Below the pieces are notes generated by a model. The model was not told where the DNA came from. It worked only from the letters and a program-made list of their open reading frames with translations, and did no database searches. A stretch of DNA of 64,000 bases. It comes from Pyricularia pennisetigena (taxonomy: Eukaryota > Ascomycota > Sordariomycetes > Magnaporthales > Pyriculariaceae). The position numbers and the translations under genes are program-made. The stretch is from positions 322,747-386,746 of the forward strand of contig NC_043741.1 of assembly GCF_004337985.1 (NCBI RefSeq), in the 5' to 3' direction. Each line of letters starts with the position of its first letter. Position 1 is the first letter of the stretch. Below, one piece after another: positions 48,197 through 58,029 of the stretch.

Positions 48197-49920
48197 GTTC
48201 CTTTTTTTTTTCTTGGAGGGGGTTGTGAATCGGTTTCATGTAAACAGAGTGGTCCGATATATCTGTTGTGTGGTTATCAAAGTATCAGCTACGATCTGCA
48301 CGAAGTTGGTTACCAAGCTTTTTTTTTTCTATTTTTGTGAATCTACAGCCTCCAGGGTTGACAATGACTATCTCGACACAACATTGCCACAGGCATGCAT
48401 TCTTGTTGGGAATTCCCCATTGTTGTTGATGGTGCTGCAAATGGGGGCCAATTATGCCGGTGGCAAGCCCAAAATGAGTGAACGTATCAACAGATATGGA
48501 CTCGTTCTTTTCCTGTTGATTGGTTGGAATAAGCTTGAAATCATGTTTGCATAGAGGCAATCGGGCCTTTTGCAAAGATATAAGGCCCCTAAATTCTCGG
48601 CAAGAGTTGCGCATAGGTAACGGCAACGATTATCCATGCCGACATATATATATGCTTTGGTGCTAAACATATGATAGTTTGCTAGCCTGCTTCCCATTCA
48701 TGGCATCATGACGCCCGGCTACTCGTAGAGGTCATGTAGGACGTCTCGGCCAACTCGTCGTTCTTACAAGCCCTTGAATCACCATGGAACAGTTCACGCT
48801 TTCCCAAGATCGGGCTGACAGTGGGGCACAGCAACATCAGCTGGCAAGACTTTGAAACTTGGGGAGGATATGTGTGCCTAGACGCGAACAAAACCTTGGA
48901 AGTAAGCCCCATCCCGATTGCTTTCCCTGCACTCCTTTTTGGTCTCCGCCGCGTCAATCTCCCGCAAGTTGTTGACCAATGGCAGGGAGTCGACAGTGCA
49001 AGCGGATGAAACTGGCTTTTCTTGCCGTGCAAGATCGGCCGGCTCAGAAGACATACTTGGGACCCTAATGCCAGCAGACAGGTCTCAAGCCCGGGATATC
49101 CTCTGCGCAATCAGCCTTATGGCAAAAAGCGCTCAAAGTGTCAGGGAAAGCATTCGACACCTTAGTACAGCCGATGACAAGAAAAAAAAAAAAAGCTTGT
49201 TGAAACGAACCCGTGGGTAGCGTTCGCATGTTCAAGTGCCGGCCAAAGCGCTCATTACGAGTTATGGGAATTGCTTTTTCTCATCCTTGATGCCGAGTCT
49301 TGAAAACACTAAAAAGAGCTTTGATAGCTGCTCTCGGTCATGGAGAAATCGAAAAAGGACCGGGTGGACGCTAGACCGAGTCATAGCATTGACTGGCAAT
49401 CGGAGCGATTTATGCCCCCGTAGAGGAAACGTTTCAACGATGGACTTTCACCTCCCAGGAATATCGGGTTGTGCAAAGCTTGGTATTTGATCGCATAAAA
49501 GCCTGTCAACAGTTATAAATGCTAAATGGAGATTCGGTCCTTCTCAACTTCGCGTACGGTATTATTCAACATAAAATGACCCAGATTAGCTCGCTAGCCT
49601 ATTTGAAAGGGAGTGCGAAGGTTTCTACACCGGGGCTACCAAGTCTTACTCGGTCCCTAGTTACCAAAGGCATAATTCGGTAAATTGCCAGCCATCGATA
49701 ACCAGGTTGACAAATAATTCCTCTCATGGACTTTGATTGACCTTTTTGCAAATAACATTGGATCTGGTTCTTTTTCACAAAAAAAAACAAAAAAAAACAA
49801 AAAAAAAAGAGAAAGGGAGAGAGAGAGAAACAGGAAATATCAAGGAGTTCAGAAATTAGGTATTTAACTTGAACCTCCTGATTCAAGTCCTTAAATGCTT
49901 TTGTTAAGACTTTCTTTTTT
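48197..49920. other. Intergenic, no gene seen
   Basis: No convincing coding sequence. Open frames on both strands (up to about 134 codons at 48,706-49,110 minus) lack conserved features. Poly-A/T tracts occur near 48,318, 49,180 and 49,780-49,810. Confidence 0.5.
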
Positions 49921-49926
49921 TAATTC

Positions 49927-49934
49927 TATATTTA
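49927..49934 (+). promoter_or_regulatory. Candidate TATA element of the small cysteine protein gene
   Basis: TATATTTA about 41 bp before the ATG at 49,975, preceded by a T-rich tract. Such a short distance would leave a very short leader, so a more upstream element is possible. Confidence 0.35.
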
Positions 49935-49974
49935 TTCGCATCTGAAACAACAAGACACAAAAACAGCCACCACC

Positions 49975-50301
49975 ATGCGGTTCGAACAAGCTCTTTCCAT
50001 TCCCTTCATTACCGGCTTGGCCATCCTTCCGGCGGTCACTGCCTCTATACACGAACCAAAATACAGCCTATCCGAAATGGAGCCCGAGCTAGAGATCGAC
50101 GGTTGTCTAGTCTGTGTTTTTGCCGGGAGCTTCAACCTATCCAGGAGCCTCGGGCAGTGCCTCGATGCAAAGTGTATCAAGTTTCACAGCAGCGATTTTG
50201 TTATGGGCATCAGCTTTACCATTGGAGACAACTGTAACGAAATCATGATCAGTCGGAAACTTGTATCATGGACTGCCCGGGTGTCTCCGACTCAGTGCTA
50301 A
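49975..50301 (+). CDS. Small secreted cysteine-containing protein, effector-like
   Basis: Single exon, 108 codons. The start is supported by an ideal context (CCACCATGC) and a signal peptide of about 23 residues (MRFEQALSIPFITGLAILPA...). The mature part of about 85 residues has six cysteines: GCLVC, QCLDAKC, DNCN and a C-terminal TQC. That is enough for three disulfides. No family is recognised. Small size, secretion and an even number of cysteines fit the general profile of fungal secreted effectors or antimicrobial-type proteins, but this is inference from form only. The first four residues (MRFE) are shared with the gene at 47,606. Confidence 0.65.
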   Translation: MRFEQALSIPFITGLAILPAVTASIHEPKYSLSEMEPELEIDGCLVCVFAGSFNLSRSLGQCLDAKCIKFHSSDFVMGISFTIGDNCNEIMISRKLVSWTARVSPTQC

Positions 50302-51599
50302 ACCATTTTGTTTCTTGTCTTGTTTTTTTTTTCTTTTCTCTTTCTTTGAGATACCATAGCCAGGCGTGGTTAGGTCACTGTCTCCCCTGTTTTTATTTCC
50401 AGAGCTTGCCAGGGTATTCTCTTTTGTATGATCAAAAGCGGTGTTGGAACGGAGGCAGTGGCGATTGATAGGTTGGCGGAAAGAAACATACCTCGTCCGT
50501 AGCCATGCGCGTCAAACAAGTACGGATACTGCGATTGTATCTCTATTTCATTATCATGCAGGTTGCAACCTCAAAAGATTCGAAAGAGCTGCAGCTCAGT
50601 TAGTCGCAAAAAAAGAAAAGAAAAAAGAAAACATGTCGACTGCAACGTCTCATATTATCTGCTTTATCTTTTTTCCCCGTCTGAGAGCCATTTCTTCCAT
50701 ACGAATCACGGGTGAAAATTGATTCTGATGCCTTGTTCTGCCAGTTTATGCGTTCCCCATTTGACCGCGGTGTCAATTTCGGCACCCTGGTCGTGAATTG
50801 CTAGGGTTTGCGCTTTGAAAAAAAAAAAGAAAAAAAAAACTTTGTTTACAAGCATTTTGGGCGGCAAGCGAACAGGAGGAGTGAATTAAAAGATTGTAAG
50901 TGTAGCTATACGGGCTGTCGGATAAATGGTAGTTGTAGACAAGAAAGCAAAGGCACGAACAAAAAGGCCAGGGTGTAAAAGTTGGAACAAAAGTGCAACC
51001 TATCATTGTATAATTGTTCTTTGTGTTGGACGCAAACTTTGTCTTAATCTATCCCTGGGCATGCTTATACAGTTATACTTAAGTGGCTGTCCTTGTTTAT
51101 TGGTACTCTCCATATAATTTTCTTGTACGGATAGTATTAGGACCTGCAGGGTTTTTGCTAATACTTTCCTTATTCTGGAGTTTTCGGATGCCAAAAACAA
51201 TAGTGCAGACAAAAGGATGTGCTCGAGAGTCCCAGCCCCGGCTACGCAGTAATGATACTCCGTCCTATGACTGGTAAACGTTCAACCGGCCCTCGACCGC
51301 TGCATGATAAGCTGAAGATCATTGCCCTTGGCTTCTCTTTTTAAAAACGCGTTAACGAAAACACACGAGTTTAAGTCCATTGTTCGGCCTCGGAATGCGA
51401 GATCTGAAGCCAACGAAAGCGCCAGTGGCCACACGCGAGCCCATTCAGATACTCACTCCTTACCACAGCCGAATTCGTAGCCAGCAGGACCGACACACTC
51501 CCCGAGAGATCGACAAGTCTCGGCGCCGGGAATCTTTGGCCAAGCCACACCAGTTCGAGTCAGCGGGCGGCTGTGCAACGCACTTTTTGGACAAAAGCC
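50302..51599. other. Intergenic, no gene seen
   Basis: Only short open frames without features. Several A/T homopolymer tracts (for example 50,819-50,840). Confidence 0.5.
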
Positions 51600-52215
51600 A
51601 AAGCGCCATGATGAGACTCACATTGTGCACTACCGGGTAAGGATCCCAGTTCTGTTCTGTACGCGGTTCGTATTCGAGAACTTTGATCACGGTGCCGGCC
51701 AACTCCGGGCCAAGCAGCATCGTGACAAAGGCATATGTCATATCAATGCCTGTGAAAAACAGATTTGGCCGGTCATGGTTTTGTTAGTGTCGTACAATAG
51801 TGAAGAAATCCTCTCTTCTGTCATTGTTTTTATTTTCTTTTTGTCTCATCCCCCCCTTTTTCAAAACACAAATCATAAAAGGTAGGGAAATTTCTTTACC
51901 GGCCGAAATACCAGAACTGGACCAAATATTCCCATCCACAACCCACCTCACCGTAGGGACCCAGGTTATATTATCCCCGAACTGTATCGGGAAATTCCCA
52001 CACGGCTTTTGTTGGCTGTGGCTTTCCGGCCGTCCAAAACGCCAGACTTGTTCTTGGCCAAGAACGCGGACTTGATGCACACGCTGAGCAGGTATTCGAG
52101 GCTCGGGTGGCGGGCGCGGACAATACCCCACCAGTTGCATAATGTCAGAAGGCCCAATGACGTCCAAAGGCTGGAAGCCCAGGGAAAAGAACCTGCGAGG
52201 GTGGCGGTCGGTTAA
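51600..52215 (-). pseudogene. DJ-1/PfpI family gene, broken
   Basis: Minus-strand frames contain most landmarks of fungal DJ-1/PfpI (ThiJ-like) proteins. VLFPG lies near 52,193 and GFQPLDVIGPSD follows after a one-base shift. EYLLSVCIKSAFLAK carries the nucleophile-elbow Cys but has lost the usual Thr-Gly. GVLDGRKATANK comes next, then RWVVDGNIWSSSGISAG. After a plausible intron (GGTAAAG...CACTAACA...TTCACAG, about 51,902-51,750) IDMTYAFVTMLLGPELAG continues to NWDPY. The stretch normally between strands 1 and 4 is deleted, and there are at least two frameshifts. Composition is normal, so it decayed without RIP. Intact family members include isonitrile hydratases, glyoxalases and chaperones. 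Confidence 0.72.
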
Positions 52216-54090
52216 CTGCTCTATCGACAATGTCCGAGGATGTATATGTCGATTCGTTGATTTACGATGCCAATGTCAAGACTTACGTCAAACTCTGCAG
52301 GGGGGGCGGTGACTGGGCTAAGATGGCCACAGTCGAAGGCCCAAGCATGTGCAGCCACGAAGACTTCATGATGGATACGTTCGTCGAGGTAGGAGGGCTA
52401 AGTGTGCGGGACAGATTTTGTAAGTCTAAGGAAGACTTGTGGGAGATGAACAGAAGTGCTGGTTAGAAGCCGTGCTCAGCAACAAACGACTGTATTTCTT
52501 TTACTCCCTCCATTGCACCCATTATATATAGACATGAGCGCCGCGTTCTCATCCAGTAACCGCGGGACATTCCAATCAAGCCAAGAATTTGCTGCCAAGC
52601 AATATTTTACGAGCCATGCTAGCTGATTGGCAAGAGTCAAAAGATTCATGTGCCGTTGAGTGAGTTTACGCTATTGAATCCGGTAAACACGAGGTGATTT
52701 ACCCATGTACTAGCAAGGCAGATGTGACTCTGTAAATCAAATTGCCCCTGGTTTATGAGTGTGGATCTTTGTCGACCGGTTGAATAAGCCCGTTCGTGAT
52801 GGCCGAACAAATGATTTGCTCCTATGTGCAGCCGGCCGCAGACATGGATCCCAGAAGCGAGCATGATCAGCGTGGTTTGTGCCCTTGCAACTCAGCCTCG
52901 ACAGCCTGCCAGGAAAGTTAAAGCGCGCTCATAATGACTCCATCTCCACGATACGTATAATCAACGGGTTCAATATGCACCTGCCTGCCATGTCATCAAA
53001 ACATGGACAAGGCTGTAAAAGAGGGTCAAAGCGTAAGGCGTGTACAGGAAAAGCGGCTACGTCTCTGTCAATGTCCAGTGGTATAGGTAGGCAGCGGGAG
53101 TGATAGAGCGGAGGGTTCTCGCCTAAATTGACCAACTGAGGTTTTGATAATGGAAGGCAGCAAATACATGCAAAGAATTACCGAAAAGTCTGGCATATCC
53201 ATGATCTGATTGGGTGACAAACACATCCTGAATACAGCTGCGAGCCAGCAATCAACAATCGGGCCGCTGGGCGTAGACCATGGTGTGCGGGAGTAATGGC
53301 AAAGAACTCAAGCTTTTGTCTGGGAAGTGCATTCCGCACAAATGACCGTGGATCGAAATGTCCAAGAATCGTTTCTTACGGCGGCGAGGCTTGTGATTTC
53401 CAAAATCCCCTTTCGTTGTTACTTTGTTTCTTTTTTTCTTCCTTCTTTGCACGCATGCTCTCAAACAATCCCATCAAAACCAATGGGACAACATCCCGAA
53501 ATCCCGGCATACCAAAGGTCGTATCTTGGATCCTCTAGCACAGAACAAACCCGTAACAACAAGCCTGACCCCAGGGGGCTACGGCACATGTCTCGATTCC
53601 ACGTGACTGGCTGAACAATATTCCCCGAATTGGACAAACGAGGCGAGGAAATGTGGCGGCAAGCAAGTCCCCCGCCACCACTCAGACGCCACGGGATACC
53701 AGCCGATGACGGTGGTGCCCAGTCCTGGTTGGTGTACCACAAACACCGAATGCGCCTTGGCTTGAGGGAGGGCAGGGGAATTCTGGCACGAGAAAACACG
53801 AGTTTTGTGATGCATTGACACATATTAATTCCCTCGTATCGTTGGTCGTTGAAACATTGAAAGGCGTCTAGGTCATCAGCTAGCCACTGCTGTTTTGCAT
53901 AGTAAACGTCATTCAAAACGAGAAGTCGTCCTGGACAGGAATATTGAATGACAACAAGATACGTAGCAATATAAAGTCTAAAGTTTCCCCCCCGCCATCC
54001 TGCAAGGCACGGATTAATTGACGGGTGTTGCTTTTGCAATCTATCTAGCAGTAGGCGAATGTGATCAACTGCCCGCCTACAATCTTACAT
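52216..54090. other. Intergenic; one unrecognised 78-codon frame
   Basis: The plus-strand frame 52,230-52,466 (start MSEDVYVDSL) opens next to the DJ-1 relic, but it has no family resemblance, signal peptide or splice evidence, and I do not call it a gene. The rest shows chance frames only. Confidence 0.45.
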
Positions 54091-54095
54091 ATACA

Positions 54096-54104
54096 CATAT
54101 ATAC
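54096..54104 (+). promoter_or_regulatory. TATA-like element of the cysteine/threonine-rich secreted protein gene
   Basis: CATATATAC about 45-50 bp upstream of the ATG at 54,148, within an alternating ACATAT tract. It is the only TATA-like sequence close to the start. Confidence 0.4.
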
Positions 54105-54147
54105 ATTCTATCAACAATCCCACCTCGCTCAGGCTCATCAAACAAGC

Positions 54148-54880
54148 ATGCTCATCTCAACACATCTCGGTATCTTTGCCAGGTACGCATAAAGCCAAGC
54201 CCCTTTGAATGGCACCACCCCAAAACCCAGTTCATCCCAACATTGATCGTCTCAGATCTTCGCTGCAACTCCACCTCTTGTATCGCACAAGCTTAATCGT
54301 GGCCCCACTAAAAAACTAACCCATACACGCACACACACACCCCCCCACCCTCCCGACACGCAGCACCGCCGCTCTGGTGACGGGTCAAAACACAGGGGTC
54401 GCTGGCAGCAGCAGCAGCAGCAGCAGCAGCATCCAGCCCACGACCGTCACGCCGCCCACTGCAGCGACCGGCTCGCTCACCGTCACAGCGCCCATCCAGA
54501 CCGGCTGCCCGACCGTCACGACAACGGGCATCCAGTGCTCGACCTGCGTCGTGCCGGCCTGCCTCCAGATCTCGACCGTCACGCAGTCGTGCGGCTGCCC
54601 GACGCCCGTGCCGACCCAGACCGTCAACTGGCCCTGCCAGGGCGGCTGCGGCGGCCTGTCGTGCGCCACGTCGTACGTCGTCGTCGCCCAGTCGGCGCTG
54701 GGCTGTCCTCTGAACGGCTCGATCCCTCTCCTCCAGCCCCCGACTCAGCTCCTGCCATCATCGGGCGGGCTGTCGTCGACAACCACGCCGGACGGTCAGG
54801 TGCCAAGCAACAGCAGCGATGTGGCCCCGGGACCAACAGCGGCCGGGGCAAGGATAATGCCTTTTAAGTTTTGGTTGTGA
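54148..54880 (+). CDS. Secreted cysteine- and threonine-rich protein
   Basis: Two exons, 54,148-54,182 and 54,364-54,880; 183 residues. The ATG-led first exon has only 35 nt. The intron (181 nt) has donor GTACGC, branch site CTAAC at about 54,316 and acceptor CAG at 54,361-54,363, and splits a Ser codon in phase 2. The spliced start MLISTHLGIFASTAALVTG is a good signal peptide; without the intron the second exon has no ATG. The mature protein starts with an eight-Ser run ((CAG)n, 54,404-54,430). A core follows with about 11 cysteines (CSTCVVPAC, SCGCPTP, CQGGCGGLSC) and many Thr/Val, then a Ser/Pro/Thr tail. The C-terminus is only weakly hydrophobic. Resembles fungal extracellular wall-associated proteins; no named domain. 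Confidence 0.75.
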
Positions 54881-55919
54881 ATGGGTGTGGGGGGAAGGGG
54901 GGAAAATGGGAAAAGCGGAAATTATTGACGGGGCGCGGGAGGAGGAGGGAGGGAGTAATATGGTGTTCAATTGCTGTCAAATCCTTCACTGCCTCACTGC
55001 ATGGCGCGGTATCGAGGCTGGAGCCGTATGATCCAAGTGTCAGAAGCTGCCTTCCTCATAATCGAATAAATTAATATCAGTCCCGAAAGAGTTCAGATGC
55101 AGCCCTATGCGGTAAGCGCATTCATTCCCCCCCCCTGGTTCCGGACCAAGTCTCCATGTTGCAAACCGCTTGTCAAAGGAAGCATGTTAAATTCTGTCAT
55201 ACTCGAACAGCCCAGGCAAAATTTCCCGAATCGGTCAGGGGGTAACAAAGATAGAAAAGATGAAGAAAAAAAAAAAAGTCCAGATGAAAATCTTTGGTCA
55301 TCTGTGGATTTCACCCTGCACATCAAAAAAAGCGGTCGCGACTGAGTGGGGGGTGTGCTTCAAGAGTCACGAATCGTACATATGTGCGTACGTGCTACGT
55401 AGTAGGGCAGGTGCTTTACGAATAACCATAGAGATTCTATTGACGAGAAGAGGACAAGAAGAGACAAAAAGAGCGAAGAAAAAAAAAAGAGAAGAAAAAA
55501 AGAGAGACAAAGGAACGGCTCCTTCCCGTTATCCAATGCATTGTTATAGGGTAGGGATGTATCGATAGGGCAGAGATAAAAAAAAACCAAGCATAGAGAA
55601 TGCAACACGGCCTCGCGTCCATCACTCCTTGTTACTCGGTAATTTATTCGAGGAATCCACCTGTTTCAGCATCCTACTTTTGGCTGACATGAGCGGACTC
55701 GCTTGTCTTGACGGCAAAAGGAAAAAGAAAACACCCACGCTCTCCACCACGACGAACCCTCCCCATCCCTGAAAACATTCGAGGCGCAGCCGAGTCAACG
55801 TGTTTTGGTGGTGTTAGATGGTGCAAGGAACAATTCTCCGAAGCAGTTAGTGCTTGCTTTTCCACACCGGCACCATTTGGGCATTATTTTTTTTGGTTCG
55901 CAAAAGCTTGTGAGCTTTG
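54881..55919. other. Intergenic, no gene seen
   Basis: Balanced to A-rich sequence with poly-A/AG tracts near 55,265-55,280 and 55,470-55,510. No credible coding frame. Confidence 0.5.
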
Positions 55920-55926
55920 TATAAAG
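55920..55926 (+). promoter_or_regulatory. TATA box of the low-complexity GPI-type gene
   Basis: TATAAAG at about 180 bp upstream of the ATG at 56,102, followed by GGGGTTGG. Placement fits a core promoter. Confidence 0.5.
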
Positions 55927-56101
55927 GGGGTTGGACGATCTGCCCCAGAGCCAAGACTTGCACATCTTGGTCCGTTCCTAGCAACGGGACTGGATTCTTG
56001 GTTGCGAGTGGAAGCAAGCCTGCCAACTCTTCACCCAGAGGTCGCTCGTTCATTGTCACTCATTAATCCCGGCCTCGACGGTCCAAAAATAAGTAGCGAC
56101 C

Positions 56102-57568
56102 ATGAAGATCTTTGCCAGGTTCATCGTCCCCGCGCTGGCGAGGTAAGTCTTGATCAGTTAGTTGTTTGAGCTATGACCTAAATCAAAATAGGAAATTTTA
56201 TCGCTGACATTAAATCATAGCACTGCGTGCCTCGTGGAGGGAAAGGCAACCAGCAAGAGAACCGAAATCGCAGCGGGGGCCGCTTCAAGTGGCCCGCTCA
56301 TGGGCGGTGACGGTGGAGCCTCGCCCGTGAGCGGGCCACTTGAAGCGGTCCCGGGTGTCAAAAGCGCAGCCAAGGAGGCCGCCCCGATGCCGGCTGAGTC
56401 AGCGTCACCAGTGATGCCAGCGGCTCAAGCTTCAAGCTCAAACTCAAGCTCGGAATGCTGCGGCTCCAGCCCAAGCAGCGGCGGAAAGGCCAAGTCAGGA
56501 GAGAGCACAAAGCCCGAGGCTAGCAGCCAAAGTCCTGCAGCACCACACATGATGCCACCCGCGCCCATGATGCCAGCCGCTCACGCTCCAAGCTCAAACT
56601 CAAGCAAGCCGGCTGCCGAGGGCCCCATGGCCGAATCTGGCAAGAAGCCTAGCTCATCAGAGCCCAAGCCTCCCAAGATGGGCAGCGAGGGTTCCATGTC
56701 GAGCGGTCACAAGTCACCCGCAATGGAATCTTCAACCCCAGCTAAAATGGGCAGCGAGGGTTCCATGTCGAGTGGCCACAAGTCGGCCCCAATGGAATCT
56801 TCACCCCCATCTAAAATGGCAGGGGAAGCGGCCATGCCGTCAAAGTCCGAATCTGGCTCAAAGGGCGGGTCGGGAGAGTCCAAGTGCTGCGGAGGCGGCG
56901 CCAAGATGCCATCGGGCGGCGAGTCGGCCAAGCCGGCCAAGAGCGAAGGAGGCAAGGCCGCCGCACCCCCGGCGACAGAGGGCCAAGCTGCACAGGGAGG
57001 CCAAGCCGTCGTCATCATCATCGGCCACGGCGGGGGCGGTGCGGCTGCAGCACCGAGCTCCAACTCATCCGAGGGCGCCAAGACACCACCTCCGGCAGCG
57101 TCCGGCAGCGGCGTGCAGATCATCTCACCTCCCGCCGCGGGCGGCTCCAGCAAGTCTAACGGCACGGCGGGGATGGGCGAGGGTGACAAGAAAAAGGGCA
57201 AGATGATGGGCGACAAGGGCAAGAACAACGGCACGGCCATGGTGAAACCGGGCAAGATGGATGGCAACAAGGGCATGAAGAACGGCACGGCGGGCAACAA
57301 GGGCATGAACAACGGCACGGCGACACTCAAGCCTCCAAAGTCTGTCGGGGGCGGCAACGGCACCTCGGGCGCCAAGCCGCCTTCCGGTGGTGGTGGCCTG
57401 ACCGGCGCGGCTCCGATCAGCTCCAACTCGACGACGGGCACGCCTGGCGGGGGGCTTCCGACGGCCAGCTCTGCGGACGGCAGGCTTCGGCCGTTCGGTC
57501 TTGTATACGAAACCACGTCGTACGTGGTGGGTCTTCTTTCCGCCGTGGCTTTAGTGAGTTGTCTATAG
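56102..57568 (+). CDS. Secreted Ser/Gly/Ala/Pro-rich repetitive protein, probable GPI anchor
   Basis: Two exons, 56,102-56,142 and 56,221-57,568; 462 residues. The 78-nt intron has donor GTAAGT, a CTGAC branch-like site and acceptor TAG; it splits a Ser codon in phase 2 inside the signal peptide (MKIFARFIVPALASTACLVEG), exactly as in the gene at 54,148. The mature chain is low-complexity. It has several NSS runs; two copies of a 14-residue unit KMGSEGSMSSGHKS; two CC pairs (SECCGSS, SKCCGGG); five Asn-Gly-Thr sequons near the C-terminal third (NNGTAM, KNGTAG and others); and a Met-rich AAHMMPPAPMM-type patch. It ends in a hydrophobic tail (TTSYVVGLLSAVALVSCL) suited to GPI attachment. Likely a heavily O- and N-glycosylated wall protein. 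No family recognised. Confidence 0.78.
56280..56348. repeat. Perfect 21-bp inverted repeat in coding sequence
   Basis: The left arm 56,280-56,300 and right arm 56,328-56,348 are exact reverse complements (each contains CAAGTGGCCCGC or its complement). After one G-T-type mismatch, pairing resumes for five more base pairs, giving a 27-bp stem around a 15-nt loop. In the protein it makes two SGPL segments (SSGPLMGGDG and PVSGPLEAV). Confidence 0.9.
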
Positions 57569-58000
57569 GTCGGAGCTGCAGGGGCAACTCCGCTTCCGTC
57601 ACGCTGAGCGTGAGACTTGTACTGTACTTATTTTTTAGTATTGATACCATTATGGAGAAAAATTCCGAACGTGGCAATGATATTCTCTTGTATTTTTAGA
57701 TCAAATGTCAAGTGAAATTGGATCAGTCTGTCCGTGTTCAAGATAAAGTACCTCGTCAAACTGATGCCAGGTCAAAATTCTGACATGCAGGTTTAGGGTC
57801 TAAAGAACGTGTGTTCATGAATCATTTAGGGCGGGGCTTCCGTCGTTGCATGTATCAACTGTTGTTGCAGTAGATAGATCTTGGCATCACATGACCAAAT
57901 GAGCTTAGTCAGCGCTGTGCACACCATAAAAGCGCTGCCACGCTCGTTAGCCTAAATAGCGCACCCTACCTAAATACATGGCTCTCCTACCACTTATGCA
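57569..58000. other. Intergenic, right edge of the gene island
   Basis: No gene. Composition shifts to AT-rich at about 58,000-58,080, the right boundary of the gene island. No clear LTR end or target duplication marks the start of the copia relic. Confidence 0.5.
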
Positions 58001-58029
58001 GGCTGCACGTGTACGTTCGTGTACGTCAA

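Noticed and set aside
52230..52466. 78-codon plus-strand frame next to the DJ-1 relic
   Set aside because: No recognisable family, motif or signal peptide; length expected by chance in balanced DNA.
54377..54880. Second exon read as a stand-alone gene starting at 54,377
   Set aside because: There is no ATG there (the codon is GTG); an ATG-led signal-peptide exon at 54,148 joined by a canonical intron gives a better protein.
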